64,000 nt of DNA, taken from contig CP110632.1 in the NCBI GenBank assembly GCA_026210745.1, forward strand, positions 2,603,001 through 2,667,000, read 5' to 3'. The DNA is from Exobasidium rhododendri (lineage: Eukaryota > Basidiomycota > Exobasidiomycetes > Exobasidiales > Exobasidiaceae). Position numbers and translations under genes: made by a program. The notes beneath the pieces were generated by a model that was not told the DNA's origin, did no database searches, and worked only from the letters and a program-made list of their open reading frames with translations. Shown here in pieces: positions 11,122 to 22,633 of the stretch. Every line of letters starts with the position of its first letter. Within the stretch, counting starts at the first letter, position 1.

Positions 11122-12283
11122 GCTGAGCGGTGTGACGTCGGCGATGCGATTGATTTACAGGGAATGTGAGGGAGAAAGGAAATTTCGAAGTGTCCTCCCT
11201 GAGCCTTTGGGGCACTGTTGTCGTGCAAAAATTCTGACAACCTTCTTTGTGATCCTTTGCAAAGTAGACAGAGTGTGTCCAGCTGGACAAATTTTTCCCA
11301 AGGCAAGGAACCTCTGCACTTGTTCAAAATTAACCAATGACGTACGGTGAGTCTCGAAGGTCTTTTTTGAACAGCCTGTGTGCACGTCGAGTAATAGACT
11401 AAGGAGGGTGAGGATTTCTTTCTCGGGATCATATGCGTTGGGCAGGTGGACGGGCTCTCCCGTTTCTCAATCTCCTCGACAGGACGACACGGCCCTTGTC
11501 GGCAGCCCTTTTTTTTTTTTTACTACTTACCTGTGCTCCTGGCTACGGCTGTCCTGTTGAGTCCGAGTGTGACTTTTGAGAAACGTAGCAAAAAGTATAC
11601 CTGGATGTACTCTCGATCAGGAAGGGGGCCCCCAGAATGTATCCGGGGCGAGCGGATCGGACGTTTCCTTCCCCCCCCCCCTCCTCCCCCTTCGCTCCAC
11701 CTGGCATTCGCGCTTTACCGGACGTGAAAGTAAAATTCTGCAAGAGAAATGAATTTCTCGTCGTGTGATGATGGAAGTGCCTGAATTAGATAGAGAGGAT
11801 GAAGATACGCTAAAGGGGGGTCCCCTGAACTATTTACGTGGCCCGCAGTTTTTTTATTTATTTTCAAGTTTCTCGCTGATCTATATTTTCCCTTCCCTTA
11901 GCAACGGTACTCGCAGGCAAGGGATGACACAAAAAGCAGCGTCATAGCAAGCTTTGGGAAGGGGGGTTTTTTTGGAAGGAGGAAGGACCCGACAATGCCG
12001 GTTGTCGGGTGCCCGTAGACCCAAGTCGGCAAGAGTAGAGGGAGTTCAGGACGGACATTGGAGAGAGGGGAAGGGGCAGGCTATGATACTGCCAGCAAGG
12101 GGAGGTGTGTAGACTACTACTGCCAGGCCGCTCCTTAGCCATCTGAGAGCGGAACATCGAAAGAATTGTTTGCACATGTGTCTCCCATACTTTTGGCTCA
12201 GTCCGGTGGAAGAGAGAATATTCACATGTAGCCCGTCTAGCGTCATTAGCACAGACCCGTAGGACAGGATTGTGTGTGTGGTT

Positions 12284-12326
12284 CCATCGTAGATCGAAAG
12301 TCTCACCATCGTAGATAGAAGTCTCA
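12284..12326. repeat. Imperfect 21-22 bp direct repeat, two copies
   Basis: Two adjacent units beginning CCATCGTAGAT and ending GTCTCA, differing by one substitution and one indel. A partial third (CCATTG) follows. Confidence 0.8.
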
Positions 12327-13014
12327 CCATTGCGGGGCGCAGGCGAGGGCGCTTCAGCAGTGTAAGAAATAAGGATGTGCTTGTGGGACTTGCTTTCATT
12401 AACAGAATTTCATTAGGACGCGTCCTGGGTGTGCCGGGCTTCCTTTTCGTTGTTAATGAGAACTTGCATCGGCGCGGGTAAGCTAGACGCGAGATCGTCT
12501 TCGTTGTGTAAATGTGCGTCAGAACTCCGGAAGTTTTGGATTTTGACTTTTTCTAACAACAACAACAAAATGATATTGGAGGGCGGATGCTTACAGAGTA
12601 TATTCCTTGGGACCTCTCTGTCTTTGTCCCTTTGATGCCGCTTCAGAGTTTCCCCATTCGAGTGTTCGTTGCAAACAGCAAGGGTTTGAAAAAGTCAGCC
12701 GAACAAAAAATGGTAAGGGTCACTCATCCATTTTCCTCGCTTCGATGAAGGGAGTTCCGTCTGCAATTGTGCCCATCCCTCCTTCTTAGAAGCGCAAGAC
12801 GTCCCGCACTTTGGGCACACCCATCTTCAGAGTTGGACACACTGGCCCTACGGGCATTTATCCTCTTGGTTTAGTCACATGGACGCTGTTGTATCGGAAA
12901 AGACATTCGACTGAGCAAGCGCACTCTTTTCCATACTCGCACCTCAGCGCAACTGCACTGGCCTCTCCTGGCATACCCTTTTTGCATAAGAGGGAGACAG
13001 TAATACCACATCGT

Positions 13015-13029
13015 TCTCTCTCTCTCTCT
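13015..13029 (+). repeat. CT microsatellite in 5' leader of the acyl-CoA synthetase gene
   Basis: (TC)n run about 90 bp upstream of the ATG at 13118. Pyrimidine runs just upstream of starts are common in fungal leaders. Confidence 0.8.
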
Positions 13030-13117
13030 GCAAGACGGACAGATACGAAGGAGCGCATCAGATCGATCCGTCATCTTCCCTACTGCCAAACAACAGCGAT
13101 CGCCCAAAGACAACATC

Positions 13118-14929
13118 ATGGTGTCAGTGACCAACAGATCAGGAGCACCACACATCTACCAATCGAGCTTCCCAGCCCCCAAAGCACTGCCGAAGGGAAA
13201 TCTCTTTGACTTGATCAGTCGCGAAGCCTGTCGACGACCAGACAACATCGCATTTATTCGAGACGATGGAAAAAAGTTCACCAATGCAGACGTCATCAGA
13301 TCGGCCAGACGATTAGCCTATGCATTCCGATCCTCGCTAGGACTACACATTGGTGATAAAGTGTGCTTGTTCTCGCCCAATCACAGCTTGTATCCTATTG
13401 CAATCTATGCCTGCGAGATTGCCGGGCTCGTCACTGTGCTCATCAATCCAGCAAGTACGGCAAAGGAATTGAAGACGTTCCTTGAGATGAGTGACAGCAA
13501 AGTGCTGCTCAGCCATCCCACTGTCCTCAGTAAAGCGAGAGAGGCGATGATCGATGGACCTAATCTCATGCTCTTCAGCTTTGACGACTTTGATACAGTA
13601 AGAGCGCCTGTGGAGGACCTCTCCAACAGTAGAGACGGTCAGGAGAATATCATGGACATCCTCGGTGAAGAAGAGCTCCCCACGACGGTCATTGAAAGGC
13701 CAGAAGAGACGACAGTCTTTATATGCTTTTCATCAGGGACCACCGGGCTTGCCAAAGGAGTAGAAATTACGCATCACAATGTCGCTTCAAGTCTGGCCCA
13801 GATGCTCATCACACATGAGAACAGCTTCTCAAGTAAAGATCTTCAGATCGGCGTCCTGCCGTTCTGTCACATCTACGGACTTGTCAAGTTGCTTCATCAC
13901 CCCTTCATGATCGGCATGCCTGTCGTCATCATGGCTCGCTTTGACATGAGAGCGTTTTGCCAAAAGGTAGAGCACTACAGAGCTTCTATTACTTTGTTGG
14001 TTCCACCGATCTTGCTCTTACTCTCGAACAGCTCCATTACGAGCGAGTACAATCTTAGTTCCCTCAAGATCATCCAATCGGGAGGAGCGCCATTGAGTCC
14101 TGATCTCGCTCGTCAAGTGTGTTCCAGGTGGCCCAATCTACGGATCGTGCAAGGGTATGGTCTTACGGAATCATGCCCGAGTGTCGTTTGTACTGGGCCG
14201 GCTGAGTTGCCCTCGTCTGCCGAGTCCGTGGGTCGAATTGCTCCAGGCGTTGAAGCTCGACTGGTCGACGACTTTGGCAATGACCTCGTACAGCCCGGTC
14301 CACAAGGATCGCCTCAGCTTGGTGAACTGTTCCTTCGTGGACCTAGTATCATGAAAGGGTATCTGAAGAACACTTCTGCCACAAGGAATGCCTTTGACGC
14401 CAACCATGGAGGAAGATGGTTCAAGACTGGTGATGTCGCCAGCTTCCAGAATGAAGAAATCTTCATCGTGGATCGGAAGAAGGAGTTGATCAAATATAAA
14501 GGTTTCCAAGTACCTCCTGCTGAGCTGGAAGCCCTCCTCTTGACGAACCCACACGTTGCCGACGTCATCGTCATTGGAGTGACGGACCACTCCCAAGCCA
14601 CTGAGCTGCCACAAGCGTACATTGTGCCAAGCAACACAGCGATCCTGACGGAGGACGACAGCGTCAAGAGCAGATTTGCCGATTCGATTGCCACATGGAC
14701 GGCTGCCAATGTTAGTAACCACAAGAAGTTGCGAGGGGGTGTGTTCCTCGTCGAATCGATTCCCAAGAGCCCTTCTGGAAAGTTACTTCGAAGAGTCGTT
14801 CGACAACGAGTGGAAATGGCCGCTGCTCAAACGATGACTAGTCAAGCGACCGCTGATCTGGTTCGCAAAGCTTCTCGCTCTTCTCAGCGCAACAATCATA
14901 TCTCTGAGCTGCCCCATGTGATGGCGTAA
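13118..14929 (+). CDS. 4-coumarate-CoA ligase-like acyl-CoA synthetase (ANL superfamily)
   Basis: Intronless 603-residue adenylate-forming enzyme; activates a carboxylic acid (aryl or fatty) to its CoA thioester through an acyl-AMP. Motifs in order: SSGTTGLAKGVEITHHN (P-loop-like A3, about residues 203-218), YGLTES (A5, about 347), WFKTGDVASF (A7, about 435), VDRKKELIKYKGFQVPPAELE (A8 hinge) and KSPSGKLLRR with the catalytic Lys (A10, about 555). The layout is typical of plant/fungal 4CL-like proteins. The C-terminus (HVMA) is not a peroxisomal PTS1, unlike many 4CL-like relatives. It ends with a basic Ser/Arg/Asn-rich tail after A10. Substrate cannot be read from sequence. Confidence 0.92.
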   Translation: MVSVTNRSGAPHIYQSSFPAPKALPKGNLFDLISREACRRPDNIAFIRDDGKKFTNADVIRSARRLAYAFRSSLGLHIGDKVCLFSPNHSLYPIAIYACEIAGLVTVLINPASTAKELKTFLEMSDSKVLLSHPTVLSKAREAMIDGPNLMLFSFDDFDTVRAPVEDLSNSRDGQENIMDILGEEELPTTVIERPEETTVFICFSSGTTGLAKGVEITHHNVASSLAQMLITHENSFSSKDLQIGVLPFCHIYGLVKLLHHPFMIGMPVVIMARFDMRAFCQKVEHYRASITLLVPPILLLLSNSSITSEYNLSSLKIIQSGGAPLSPDLARQVCSRWPNLRIVQGYGLTESCPSVVCTGPAELPSSAESVGRIAPGVEARLVDDFGNDLVQPGPQGSPQLGELFLRGPSIMKGYLKNTSATRNAFDANHGGRWFKTGDVASFQNEEIFIVDRKKELIKYKGFQVPPAELEALLLTNPHVADVIVIGVTDHSQATELPQAYIVPSNTAILTEDDSVKSRFADSIATWTAANVSNHKKLRGGVFLVESIPKSPSGKLLRRVVRQRVEMAAAQTMTSQATADLVRKASRSSQRNNHISELPHVMA

Positions 14930-15392
14930 ATTCCGTCCTTGTTCCCTGCTCTCGACATAGCCTTCTCCCCAGCACCTTTTTCCCTGATCGACAGACAATT
15001 GACCCGCATCCTCTCCGCTGTATCACTATGATCCCTGCATCGCTATGATCACTGCATCATTGTGATCCCTGCATCGCTATGACCACTGCATCATTGTGAT
15101 CCCTTCCTTGCCAACCTTGTAATACCTTCTAGCCTCATCACACAGACTGCCATGACATGACTACACAGACGGCCACTGTAGGGGGGGACGGGGGTACACG
15201 CGTGTCCTCATGAATGTTCTCGGTCAGCTTGCTTGGCCTGTGCGCCGTCTGAAATACTGCCGAGATCCCAGATTACAAGAAGCAGCTGGGCTTACACCAT
15301 CCTTCCTGTCACTAGCATCCCTTACGCCTCTAGAGGGAGACTGAAGTCGGTAGAAGAGAGTAAAAGAGAGCGGAAGAGCGCTGGCAGACATC
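14930..15392. other. Intergenic region with tandem repeat, upstream of DDB1
   Basis: Spacer between co-directional genes: 3' UTR of the acyl-CoA synthetase gene, then a 17-bp tandem array (15022-15106), then the DDB1 promoter. G runs lie at about 15181-15196. Confidence 0.6.
15022..15106. repeat. 17-bp tandem repeat, five copies, 34-bp higher-order period
   Basis: Units start at 15022, 15039, 15056, 15073 and 15090. The consensus is ATCRYTRTGATCMCTGC-like. Units 2 and 4 are nearly identical, and units 3 and 5 nearly identical, so the true period looks like a 34-bp dimer. Confidence 0.9.
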
Positions 15393-18300
15393 ATGTATTA
15401 TCTGCATCATGTTCATCCTGCCTCCGCAAGCTCTCAGTCAGTATACTTGGCGAACTTTCTTCCATCGGGACCTTGTCTCTGTAGAGTGCTGCACACTTCA
15501 CTGTCCTTTGTCGCTCTCCCCGATCCTCATGCGTCGTCGTCGTCAACATCCGCTTCTTCGTCATCGACATCGATTAAACCCTTGACGGAAGCTCTCTCGC
15601 TTCCCTTGAATGCCAGGATTCTTCGGGTGGCTGTGATACCAGCAAGCTCCGAATCAGGTGGGAGAGATCGATTAGCAGTCTTGACGGATCACCATCAGCC
15701 ACGACTCATCATTTTGAACTATCGAGATGACGCCATACACAGAGCAGATCTGACAGATGAGCCGAGCGTCAAGGTTGACTGGACGCCGATAGATACCGAA
15801 TCAGTGCTGCAATTAGATGAATTGGGTAGGGCAGCAGCAGAAGGAGGATTGAATTTAGAGGTAGAGCAAGGTGTTGGTGCGTCATATTTGTTCTCGCATA
15901 CTCATACGGGAAGACTCAAGGTAGCGTCGCTCTCGGCCACTGGCTCAAGAGAAATAGTAGATGGTGAGGGAGATCAAGTAATCGAAGGGAGTGGAAAGAC
16001 AGACAAGATCGACCTCAGTACGAGCTTTGGTGTCCAGTGCGTAGCTAGTCGTTCGTTTGTAGCATGCACACTCTTATAAAGCAGTCGAGACTGATCGTCC
16101 AAGCACGCGCATCCCCAACAGACTCCCACATCCTCATCTCATCTCATCGACGTTTCTTGCTAGGCGATCACCCACATCTCTTTCGACGATCGCTCTGCTG
16201 TCCCTTTCTAGCACTGCGTCTAGGCTACCTGGCTTGGGAATGCAATGTCTTCCCGTGCTCTCCTTTCACTCGATCGATGAGTCAGTTCAAGAGTTGAAAG
16301 CAATGCCTTGGGGACCGCCACGCAGAGTCCCACCACTACCGGCAACTCCCAAATCGCCATCAAGCGCAGCAGTGACCTCACCCGCGTCGCCGAAACAAGG
16401 TCGTCGAAAGTCGTCTAGTCAAAGCAGCAGCAGAATGGAGACACAGACAATCCCAGGCTCATTTGATTCCTTCCAAGACTCTTCCACCGCACCAGCACCA
16501 ACAAGACCCAACGCCCCAAAATACAATGGCCCAGCTGCAATGGGAGCAACAAGGACAGCAGAGGAGGAGGAAGTAATTGAAGAGGAGCGCGCCAAAACAC
16601 CACTTGCTCGAGCTCACGTTCCCATCCCCTTTTCTGATGCACTTGGTGCTCATTTACTGTTGAGTCTACCGGCAAGAGCAGGCGGGGGGGTGCTGCTCTT
16701 CTGTGAATCATGCATTCTCCATGTCGCGCCTCCTAACGGTGAGGATTACAGTGTCCGGTCGCCCTTGTCTCCTAGAGCAAGTGCTGCTGCTGCTGCTTCT
16801 GGGAAGAGGAGGAAGGCCAGCGTCAGTCAAACGGCATTACAATCACCGACAATGCCAAGAAGGACTAGTGGAGCAAATGCGCCTGGGACTGCGCTGAGTA
16901 CCAGTCCAGTATCGCCCATCTTGACCACCAGTGTGCCCCCCGTGCGATCCAACGAAAATGGCAAACGCAGACGATCTACAGCAAGCTCACAAACGCAAGC
17001 ACCGTCCATCGGCGAAGTCCAGTCAACGAGCCCGACGTCTTCAAGGAGACGATCAACTACAACAAGCAAGCTTTCGTTGATGACGAGAATACTGCGACTA
17101 GATCTAATGAAGGCCGTCATTGTCGCTTCTGCACTTGTCGTGACTGAGCCTGGTGCTGTGGAAGACGATGGAGTGCAGATTGACGAGCACGATCAGATGA
17201 AGGCCTCTGTTCAAGTTCTCTTCGGAACGCATTCTGGCCTGCTGCATCTCTTGACCATCTCGTTGGAAAAGTTGGATGAGACAGAGGGAGAGCCGTGGCG
17301 TCCTAGAAACATGCAGGTCGCCGTGGTAGGCCCTATTCCAGCACCCACCAGTCAAGGCGCCCTCCTCTACCTTGGAGAAAGCTTTGTCAGTGTAGCAAGT
17401 GCAGGCGGCGACTCGGTCATTGCACAGATACTATCTGAGCCCGATACGCCTTCGACGAGCAGACCCCCGTACACTCTAAAGATTGTTCATCGCTGGACTA
17501 ATCTGGCACCCATTCTGGACTTTGCAGTGGATGATGGAGCAGGTGGTGATCCTTCCCATGCAAGGAGTGCCCAGGCAAGAATCATCACATGCAGTGGAAC
17601 GGGACCAAGCGGCAGTCTCCGTGTCATTCGAAATGGCGTCAGTCTGGAGGATGCCCTGTCGATCCCAGAAGGTCAAGTGAGGCGTATCTGGAGTATCTCG
17701 AGTGCGGATCAACATACAGCAGAGACAAGATTGGTCATCCTCGGCTACCACACGCACAATCGCGTCTTGTCCTTTGCATCCCAGACTGGCACTTTCGAAG
17801 ACCTTACCGGTGCTATGATCCAGGCTGGCTGGAACGCTAGCATCGCCATCTTAGGAGCACAAAGTCTGCCGAATGGGAAATTTATTCTCGTCGATCAAGG
17901 TGGCGTCTCTGTTTGGTCTGTCGACGGACTGCAGCTACTGTCTTCCTGGAAGCCGGCCAATCTGGCAGCTACAAGACTGCAGCAAGCAACGATCTCACAG
18001 GCTGCCTCCAATGCACATGGTCAGGTCTTGATTGCCCTGAAGACTTTTGTTGCACTGCTGCACGTTGATGTTGCCAGCGGTCGTATTGAGCTTCTTCGGC
18101 TGGAAGACATGGAAAGTGAAGTCTCTGCCCTGAGTATCACTTCGTTGCAGGAGAATAAAGCTTCCGAATTTGCAGCGATTGCGCTGTGGAGGCCTTGGGT
18201 GGTCAAGCTGATCATGCTGTCAGACTGGCAAGATGTGACGCCGTCTGTTCTCACAACACCGCAACCCAGTCTGATTCGCTCTGTCGTCCTGCATACCTTT

Positions 18301-20061
18301 ACCAGTGCAGGTGTGCCTACTTCAGAGCCTCACCTCTTGCTTGGCCTGGGAGATGGGACACTCAACTCGTACGGGCTATCACTGCCAACGTCGGACAGCT
18401 TATCGAAGAAGATTGGACTGCTTGAGAAGCGGAGTGCATCCATGGGGTCGCAACCTCTTCACTTGAGCTCCTTCCAGACGGCCGAAGGATTACGAGCCAT
18501 CTTCGTTTGCTGTGATCGGCCTAGCGTCGTCTTTTCCTATGGGAAAGGGCTTCAATACAGCTCTGTTCGGCATCGAGAAGTGAGGGATGTTTGTCAGTTT
18601 ATCGTGGAGGATGAAGTGATGATGGTGCTTGCTAAGAAAGAGGAACTAGTCGTGTCTAGAATGGGCCAGATTCAAAAGCTGGACGTTGGCACAGTGGAGC
18701 TGGGGAACGACAATCCGGTCAGCTTGACAATGTGCGCCGAGGCAAGGATAGTGGCCGTGGTCGCGAACACGTTCCTACCTGAAGGAAGGCAAACGGCAGC
18801 TATAGAAGGCGGAAAGGTGATCCTCTTTGACCATGAAAGCTTCGAACGACTAGATGAGTATCGATTGGAGTTGGAAGAGCGTCCCAACTGCATCGAGTCC
18901 ATTACCATGTTCGAGTGCAACATTCTCGTCGTCGGTACGGGATATCAATTCCCCGATCGCAGTGAGACGCTGTCAGGTCGAATCCTCCTCTTCACCGTTT
19001 CCAAGAAGACGAGAAAGCTGCACCTCCTGTCTTCGCTCAACGTCGAGGGGAATACGTATGCCGTCGGTCGCGTAGGAAGGTACATCGCCGCCTGCGTCAA
19101 TGCCAAGGTGATCACATTCGAAGTGGAGCAAGAGGCGGCAATGGACGAGGGAAGAGAAGACGGGAAAGAGATTGCCGTGGAGCTGATGCAAGTCAGCGAG
19201 TGGGCTTGTGCGTTCACAGCTATTACTTTGCGAACAGTAGGCACGTCAAAGCTGGTGATTGGGGACGCCCTGCGATCGATTGTGCTGTTGAAAGTGGATA
19301 CAAGTACTGGCAAGATTGACGAGCTGGCAAGAGACTGTGATCCGTACTGGACAATGGCAGCAGAAGTGTTGGATGAGGAAGAAGAGGTGTACTTGGGCTG
19401 CGACATCGGGTTCAATCTGTGGACTTGCACTCGATTGAAGTGGACCGAGAATGCAAAGAAGCAAATGCAAAAGAGTCGGACGAGGAATCTGGAGACTGGG
19501 ATGGGAGATAGCGGAGAGGCAGAAGATCCGGTGTGGAGCCACATTATGCAGAGAGACGCTGCTTTCCATTATGGTGACCTGATCAACAGCATGAGAAGAG
19601 GAGCCTTGACGGCAAACAGCGGCACATCGAGCTCGGTAGAGTCGAGGATTGTATTTGGCTCTGCGGCAGGAGCGATCGGAGTCATTGCCAAGGTGGACGA
19701 GAGGGTCGGCAAGGTGTTGAGCCAATTGGAGCTGAATCTGAGGGAGACGTTTGAGCCAGTCGGCCGCATTCCAGCAGACGAGTGAGTGCATGTGAAAGAG
19801 GTATTAGAAGACTAAGAACAATGCTGACCAGGACCATCACCCTCCCTACCTCCTTCTCTTGGCTCTAGATGGCGAACATTACGAACCGATCATCGGACCC
19901 AGAAGAGTGCAGGATTCATCGATGGCGACTTTTTGAATGGCAGCTATCAGAACATGTCGGCAATCACTCGAACTCAAATGCTCACACACGGACCGTTCAA
20001 CATCGAGGCGGAGCCAGACGAGGTCAACAGCCTCATCGAGTCGTTGAACAGGCTGTCGTAG
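15393..20061 (+). CDS. DDB1: DDB1-like cullin-4 adaptor (MMS1-N / CPSF-A beta-propeller protein)
   Basis: Homologue of DNA damage-binding protein 1, the three-propeller adaptor that links substrate receptors to CUL4-RING ubiquitin ligases in the nucleus. Exons: 15393-16036, 16224-19781 and 19869-20061 (1,464 aa). The N-terminus (MYYLHHVHPAS, SVYLANFL) fits the MMS1-N propeller start. The final exon restores the CPSF-A end: WRTLRTDHRTQKSAGFIDGD matches DDB1's WRSF..GFIDGDLIE region, followed by the usual C-terminal helix ending LNRLS. It is longer than human DDB1 (1,140 aa), mainly through a Ser/Arg/Pro-rich, probably disordered insert after exon 1 (about residues 235-450). Intron 1 has two in-frame AGs (16211 and 16223). 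Most of the protein sits in one 3.6 kb exon. It could instead be an MMS1/RSE1-type paralogue, but the C-terminus favours DDB1. Confidence 0.85.
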
Positions 20062-20463
20062 TCTCCTATCGCGTGTAGTAAAGCACCCTATGCTGGCACT
20101 GTAGCTCATCGAGTACCCTTGGCTGCATTACGATTGAGATGCAACGCACAGCCTCCGTCGAGACACAGAGAGAAAGAGAAAAACGTCTATTCGAGCAAAG
20201 CGATATGGACGGATTGTACGTGCGGCGAGACAGCCACTTCTGCGCCAAAGCTTGCTATGAACGGTCTATTATTGACGGCACCGCGCTGACCGGTCTTTTT
20301 CGCCCACCGCCTTCTTCGCCCAATCAATGATTCAATTCTTCTTCAGCCCTATGTTGGCAAAGGCGCGGCCTCTTACACTCTCACTCTTCTTTCTTTCTCT
20401 CTCTCTCTCTCTCTCTCTCTCCGCTTTCTTGTGTCCTACCACCTCCTCAATCGCATACGCAGC
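20062..20463. other. Intergenic spacer DDB1 / F-box-like gene
   Basis: 402 bp between two + strand genes. It holds a 25-base CT microsatellite (20397-20421) ending about 42 bp before the next ATG, probably in the leader. Confidence 0.6.
20397..20421 (+). repeat. CT microsatellite upstream of the F-box-like gene
   Basis: Perfect (CT)n run of 25 bases in the presumed 5' UTR/core promoter. Confidence 0.9.
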
Positions 20464-21621
20464 ATGTCGCAACTACCCGATCAGATCCTCATCAGAGTCT
20501 TCAGGGAAGCAATAGCCGAGAATCAGAGTGTTGGATCTACCTTGTGTCGAGTCAATCGGTCGTTTGCCGATCTGGTGCGACCGATCCTCTATGAGAATGT
20601 CCGACTGTATGGAACGACGGCAATGCTCGACTTTAACGAGTTGATGATGGAGAAGACGAATCTGCGATACATGAAATTGGTTCGGAGTCTACTTGTTGAA
20701 CAAATCCCTGCACGCTTTTGGAAAGATCCTTTATTTTATTTCAACGAACGATCTATGAGCAAAGCATGGGATCGCCTATGTCATTCTATATGGAGACTTG
20801 TGCAAGACCATCAACTTTCCTCTTTGGCCCTGACTGTGGAATCATGCGAATACCTCTGTCGCAGTGATTATCTGTCGGATCAAATTGACATGGGTGGAAT
20901 GCGCTTGGCTTTGGATCATCTCGTTGTTGGGCGTGCAGATGATCTTAAGTTCCTGTTACGAGCATTTCGTCCGAAGAGATTGACCGTGTACGGCTGTAGC
21001 CATGACATGCAGAAGTTGTCAATGTCACTCACCTCTACGCTTCGTGCAAATCGATGGATCGAAGAGGTCAACTTGATGGCCGGAAGCGATGTAATATACG
21101 TCGATTGGACCGTGAAAGATGAAGAGGAATTCTGCGAAGATCTCGAATTCGGAGATGTAGACGATGATGATTATGGTAGGTGTACGTCAGTCGTCTCGCT
21201 AGACTTGTTGAAGCTAGTCAAAAGCAGGAAGATTGACTTGAACGTGCTGTTCCATCGAAAGGAGAGCGAGTACACTGTGCAACGACTCGAAAGTCAGCTT
21301 CAGAACGGTGCATGGAAAGCGTACAAGGGTGTCATCCGAATTGGAGAATGGGGAAGAAAATCCGATACTTCGCAAGACGAAGCAGAATCCGCCAGCCTTA
21401 CTGACGGAGAGTGGAACGTCAAAGACCATCGCCGAGGAGTGAACCAATGCAGGGTACCACCTCTAACAACACCAATCGTTGGCAAGGGAAAGAACAAGGA
21501 TCGTCTTTCCGCTACATCATCCAAGCAAAACAGTGAGAGGAAGAAAGCATTGGAAGAGATTAAAGCGCAGGTGTTTCTGCGATGCACATGCACAATGAGA
21601 TTCGGCGCTGCACGTCCTTAA
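20464..21621 (+). CDS. F-box-like protein
   Basis: 385-residue intronless protein. The ATG at 20464 gives MSQLPDQILIRVFREAIAEN, which fits the F-box start (LPxxILxxIF). It continues with LCRVNRSFADLVRPILYENVRLYGT, the usual F-box helix 3 plus 'P-x-L-Y-x-x-V' run of fungal F-box proteins. The rest shows leucine-rich-like segments (LVVGRADDLKFLLRAFRPKRLTVYGC), then an acidic patch (EEFCEDLEFGDVDDDD) and a basic tail. F-box proteins bind Skp1 and bring substrates to SCF ubiquitin ligases; the substrate here is unknown. Such genes are numerous in basidiomycetes. Confidence 0.65.
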   Translation: MSQLPDQILIRVFREAIAENQSVGSTLCRVNRSFADLVRPILYENVRLYGTTAMLDFNELMMEKTNLRYMKLVRSLLVEQIPARFWKDPLFYFNERSMSKAWDRLCHSIWRLVQDHQLSSLALTVESCEYLCRSDYLSDQIDMGGMRLALDHLVVGRADDLKFLLRAFRPKRLTVYGCSHDMQKLSMSLTSTLRANRWIEEVNLMAGSDVIYVDWTVKDEEEFCEDLEFGDVDDDDYGRCTSVVSLDLLKLVKSRKIDLNVLFHRKESEYTVQRLESQLQNGAWKAYKGVIRIGEWGRKSDTSQDEAESASLTDGEWNVKDHRRGVNQCRVPPLTTPIVGKGKNKDRLSATSSKQNSERKKALEEIKAQVFLRCTCTMRFGAARP

Positions 21622-22633
21622 GGAGATGAATTGGGTCGACAGCGAAGGAGAATCTGACATGGACAAATTTGAAGAAATGGGGGGGCGGGAGGGGAGGGGG
21701 GGGGGTTCGACGAAGATGCGTAATGATGATCTTCACGGCTACAGAGCTTTCGAGATGGCTGCTCTTAGTGGGGATGTGCCGAGCTGGATCATCGACAGAT
21801 ATGCAATGTAACGCAACACCTCAAACGTGAGATACATCAATGAAGAATATTTATCCATAGCAATTTCATGTGCAACAAGAAAGGGTGAAGGGGGAGTAGA
21901 AGTAAGGGAGGTAGAAAGCGTCTTAAGCACCGATATCAGCCAACTGCGTGCCGACATCATGCGTGTGGCGGGCAATTATTTTTAAGGGATCTCTTAGTTG
22001 CAAAAAAAGGAAGCGCACGGATAAGAGTGTACATGTCAATTAATTTCGGATCAATACTAAGGTTAGGAGCCAGAAGACTAGCTCTCCCAGATGCTCGACT
22101 ACGAGATGACACCACATCGAAGGGGATCAATTGACTTCGTATAAACCAGACATAGTCTATATTTTGCTAACTACTGTACATCTTAGTCGACAAGCCGACA
22201 CGTCTGGTCTACAAAGAGGCTGTAGCGTGTATAAGACACGCGTCACTACAATTATTATGTACAAGTATACTTTTCGTTGTGCAGACACCTATCTGTAGCT
22301 GGTACCTGAATTTGGAGTTACCGGTACTCGTTACTACCGCCCAATCTGATGTCGCCGTCACAAGCAAGAACAGTGGAATTTTGACCTGTGATCACGTGGT
22401 GTGGTCTACAAGATGTATGGCCCTGCATTCCGCAGTTACTTCAAGCTGAATTTTTTTGACAACGTAGCTAATCTCTTTACACCGTCACCATCACTTTCTC
22501 ACGGGGCTCCACTCGAACCCTCTTCCTTACTTCTCTCAGCCTTTTCGATCTTCTCGCCTCTGGACTTTGACTACGTTGTCAGTTCCTTAAATCCTTCTCG
22601 CTCTCTAGTATTGAACAGATTAATTTGTCCGTC
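21622..22633. other. Intergenic region before the SF1 helicase gene
   Basis: 1 kb without a supportable gene. A short ORF right after the F-box stop (21626-21811) runs into a G-rich tract (10 G at 21696-21705) and is not credible coding sequence. The rest is AT-richer, consistent with a promoter. Confidence 0.5.

Larger units (their letters stand above)
11122..13117. other. 2 kb divergent intergenic region, SSUH2-like / acyl-CoA synthetase
   Basis: No convincing gene. ORFs here are short and lack family features. It holds a poly-T run near 11511-11521, an 11-base C run at 11671-11681, an imperfect direct repeat at 12284-12326 and a CT microsatellite at 13015-13029 in the presumed 5' UTR of the acyl-CoA synthetase gene. 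Confidence 0.5.

Noticed and set aside
15022-15106. CRISPR-like array
   Set aside because: Direct tandem copies without spacers in a eukaryotic genome; it is a minisatellite.
16224-19781. Treating the 15.4 kb and 16.2 kb ORFs as separate genes
   Set aside because: A phase-consistent intron joins them and together they give the DDB1 N-terminal propeller; likewise the 19.87 kb exon supplies the missing C-terminus.
21626-21811. Short ORF after the F-box gene
   Set aside because: Runs through a G-rich homopolymer tract giving Gly/Arg low complexity; too short and unsupported.
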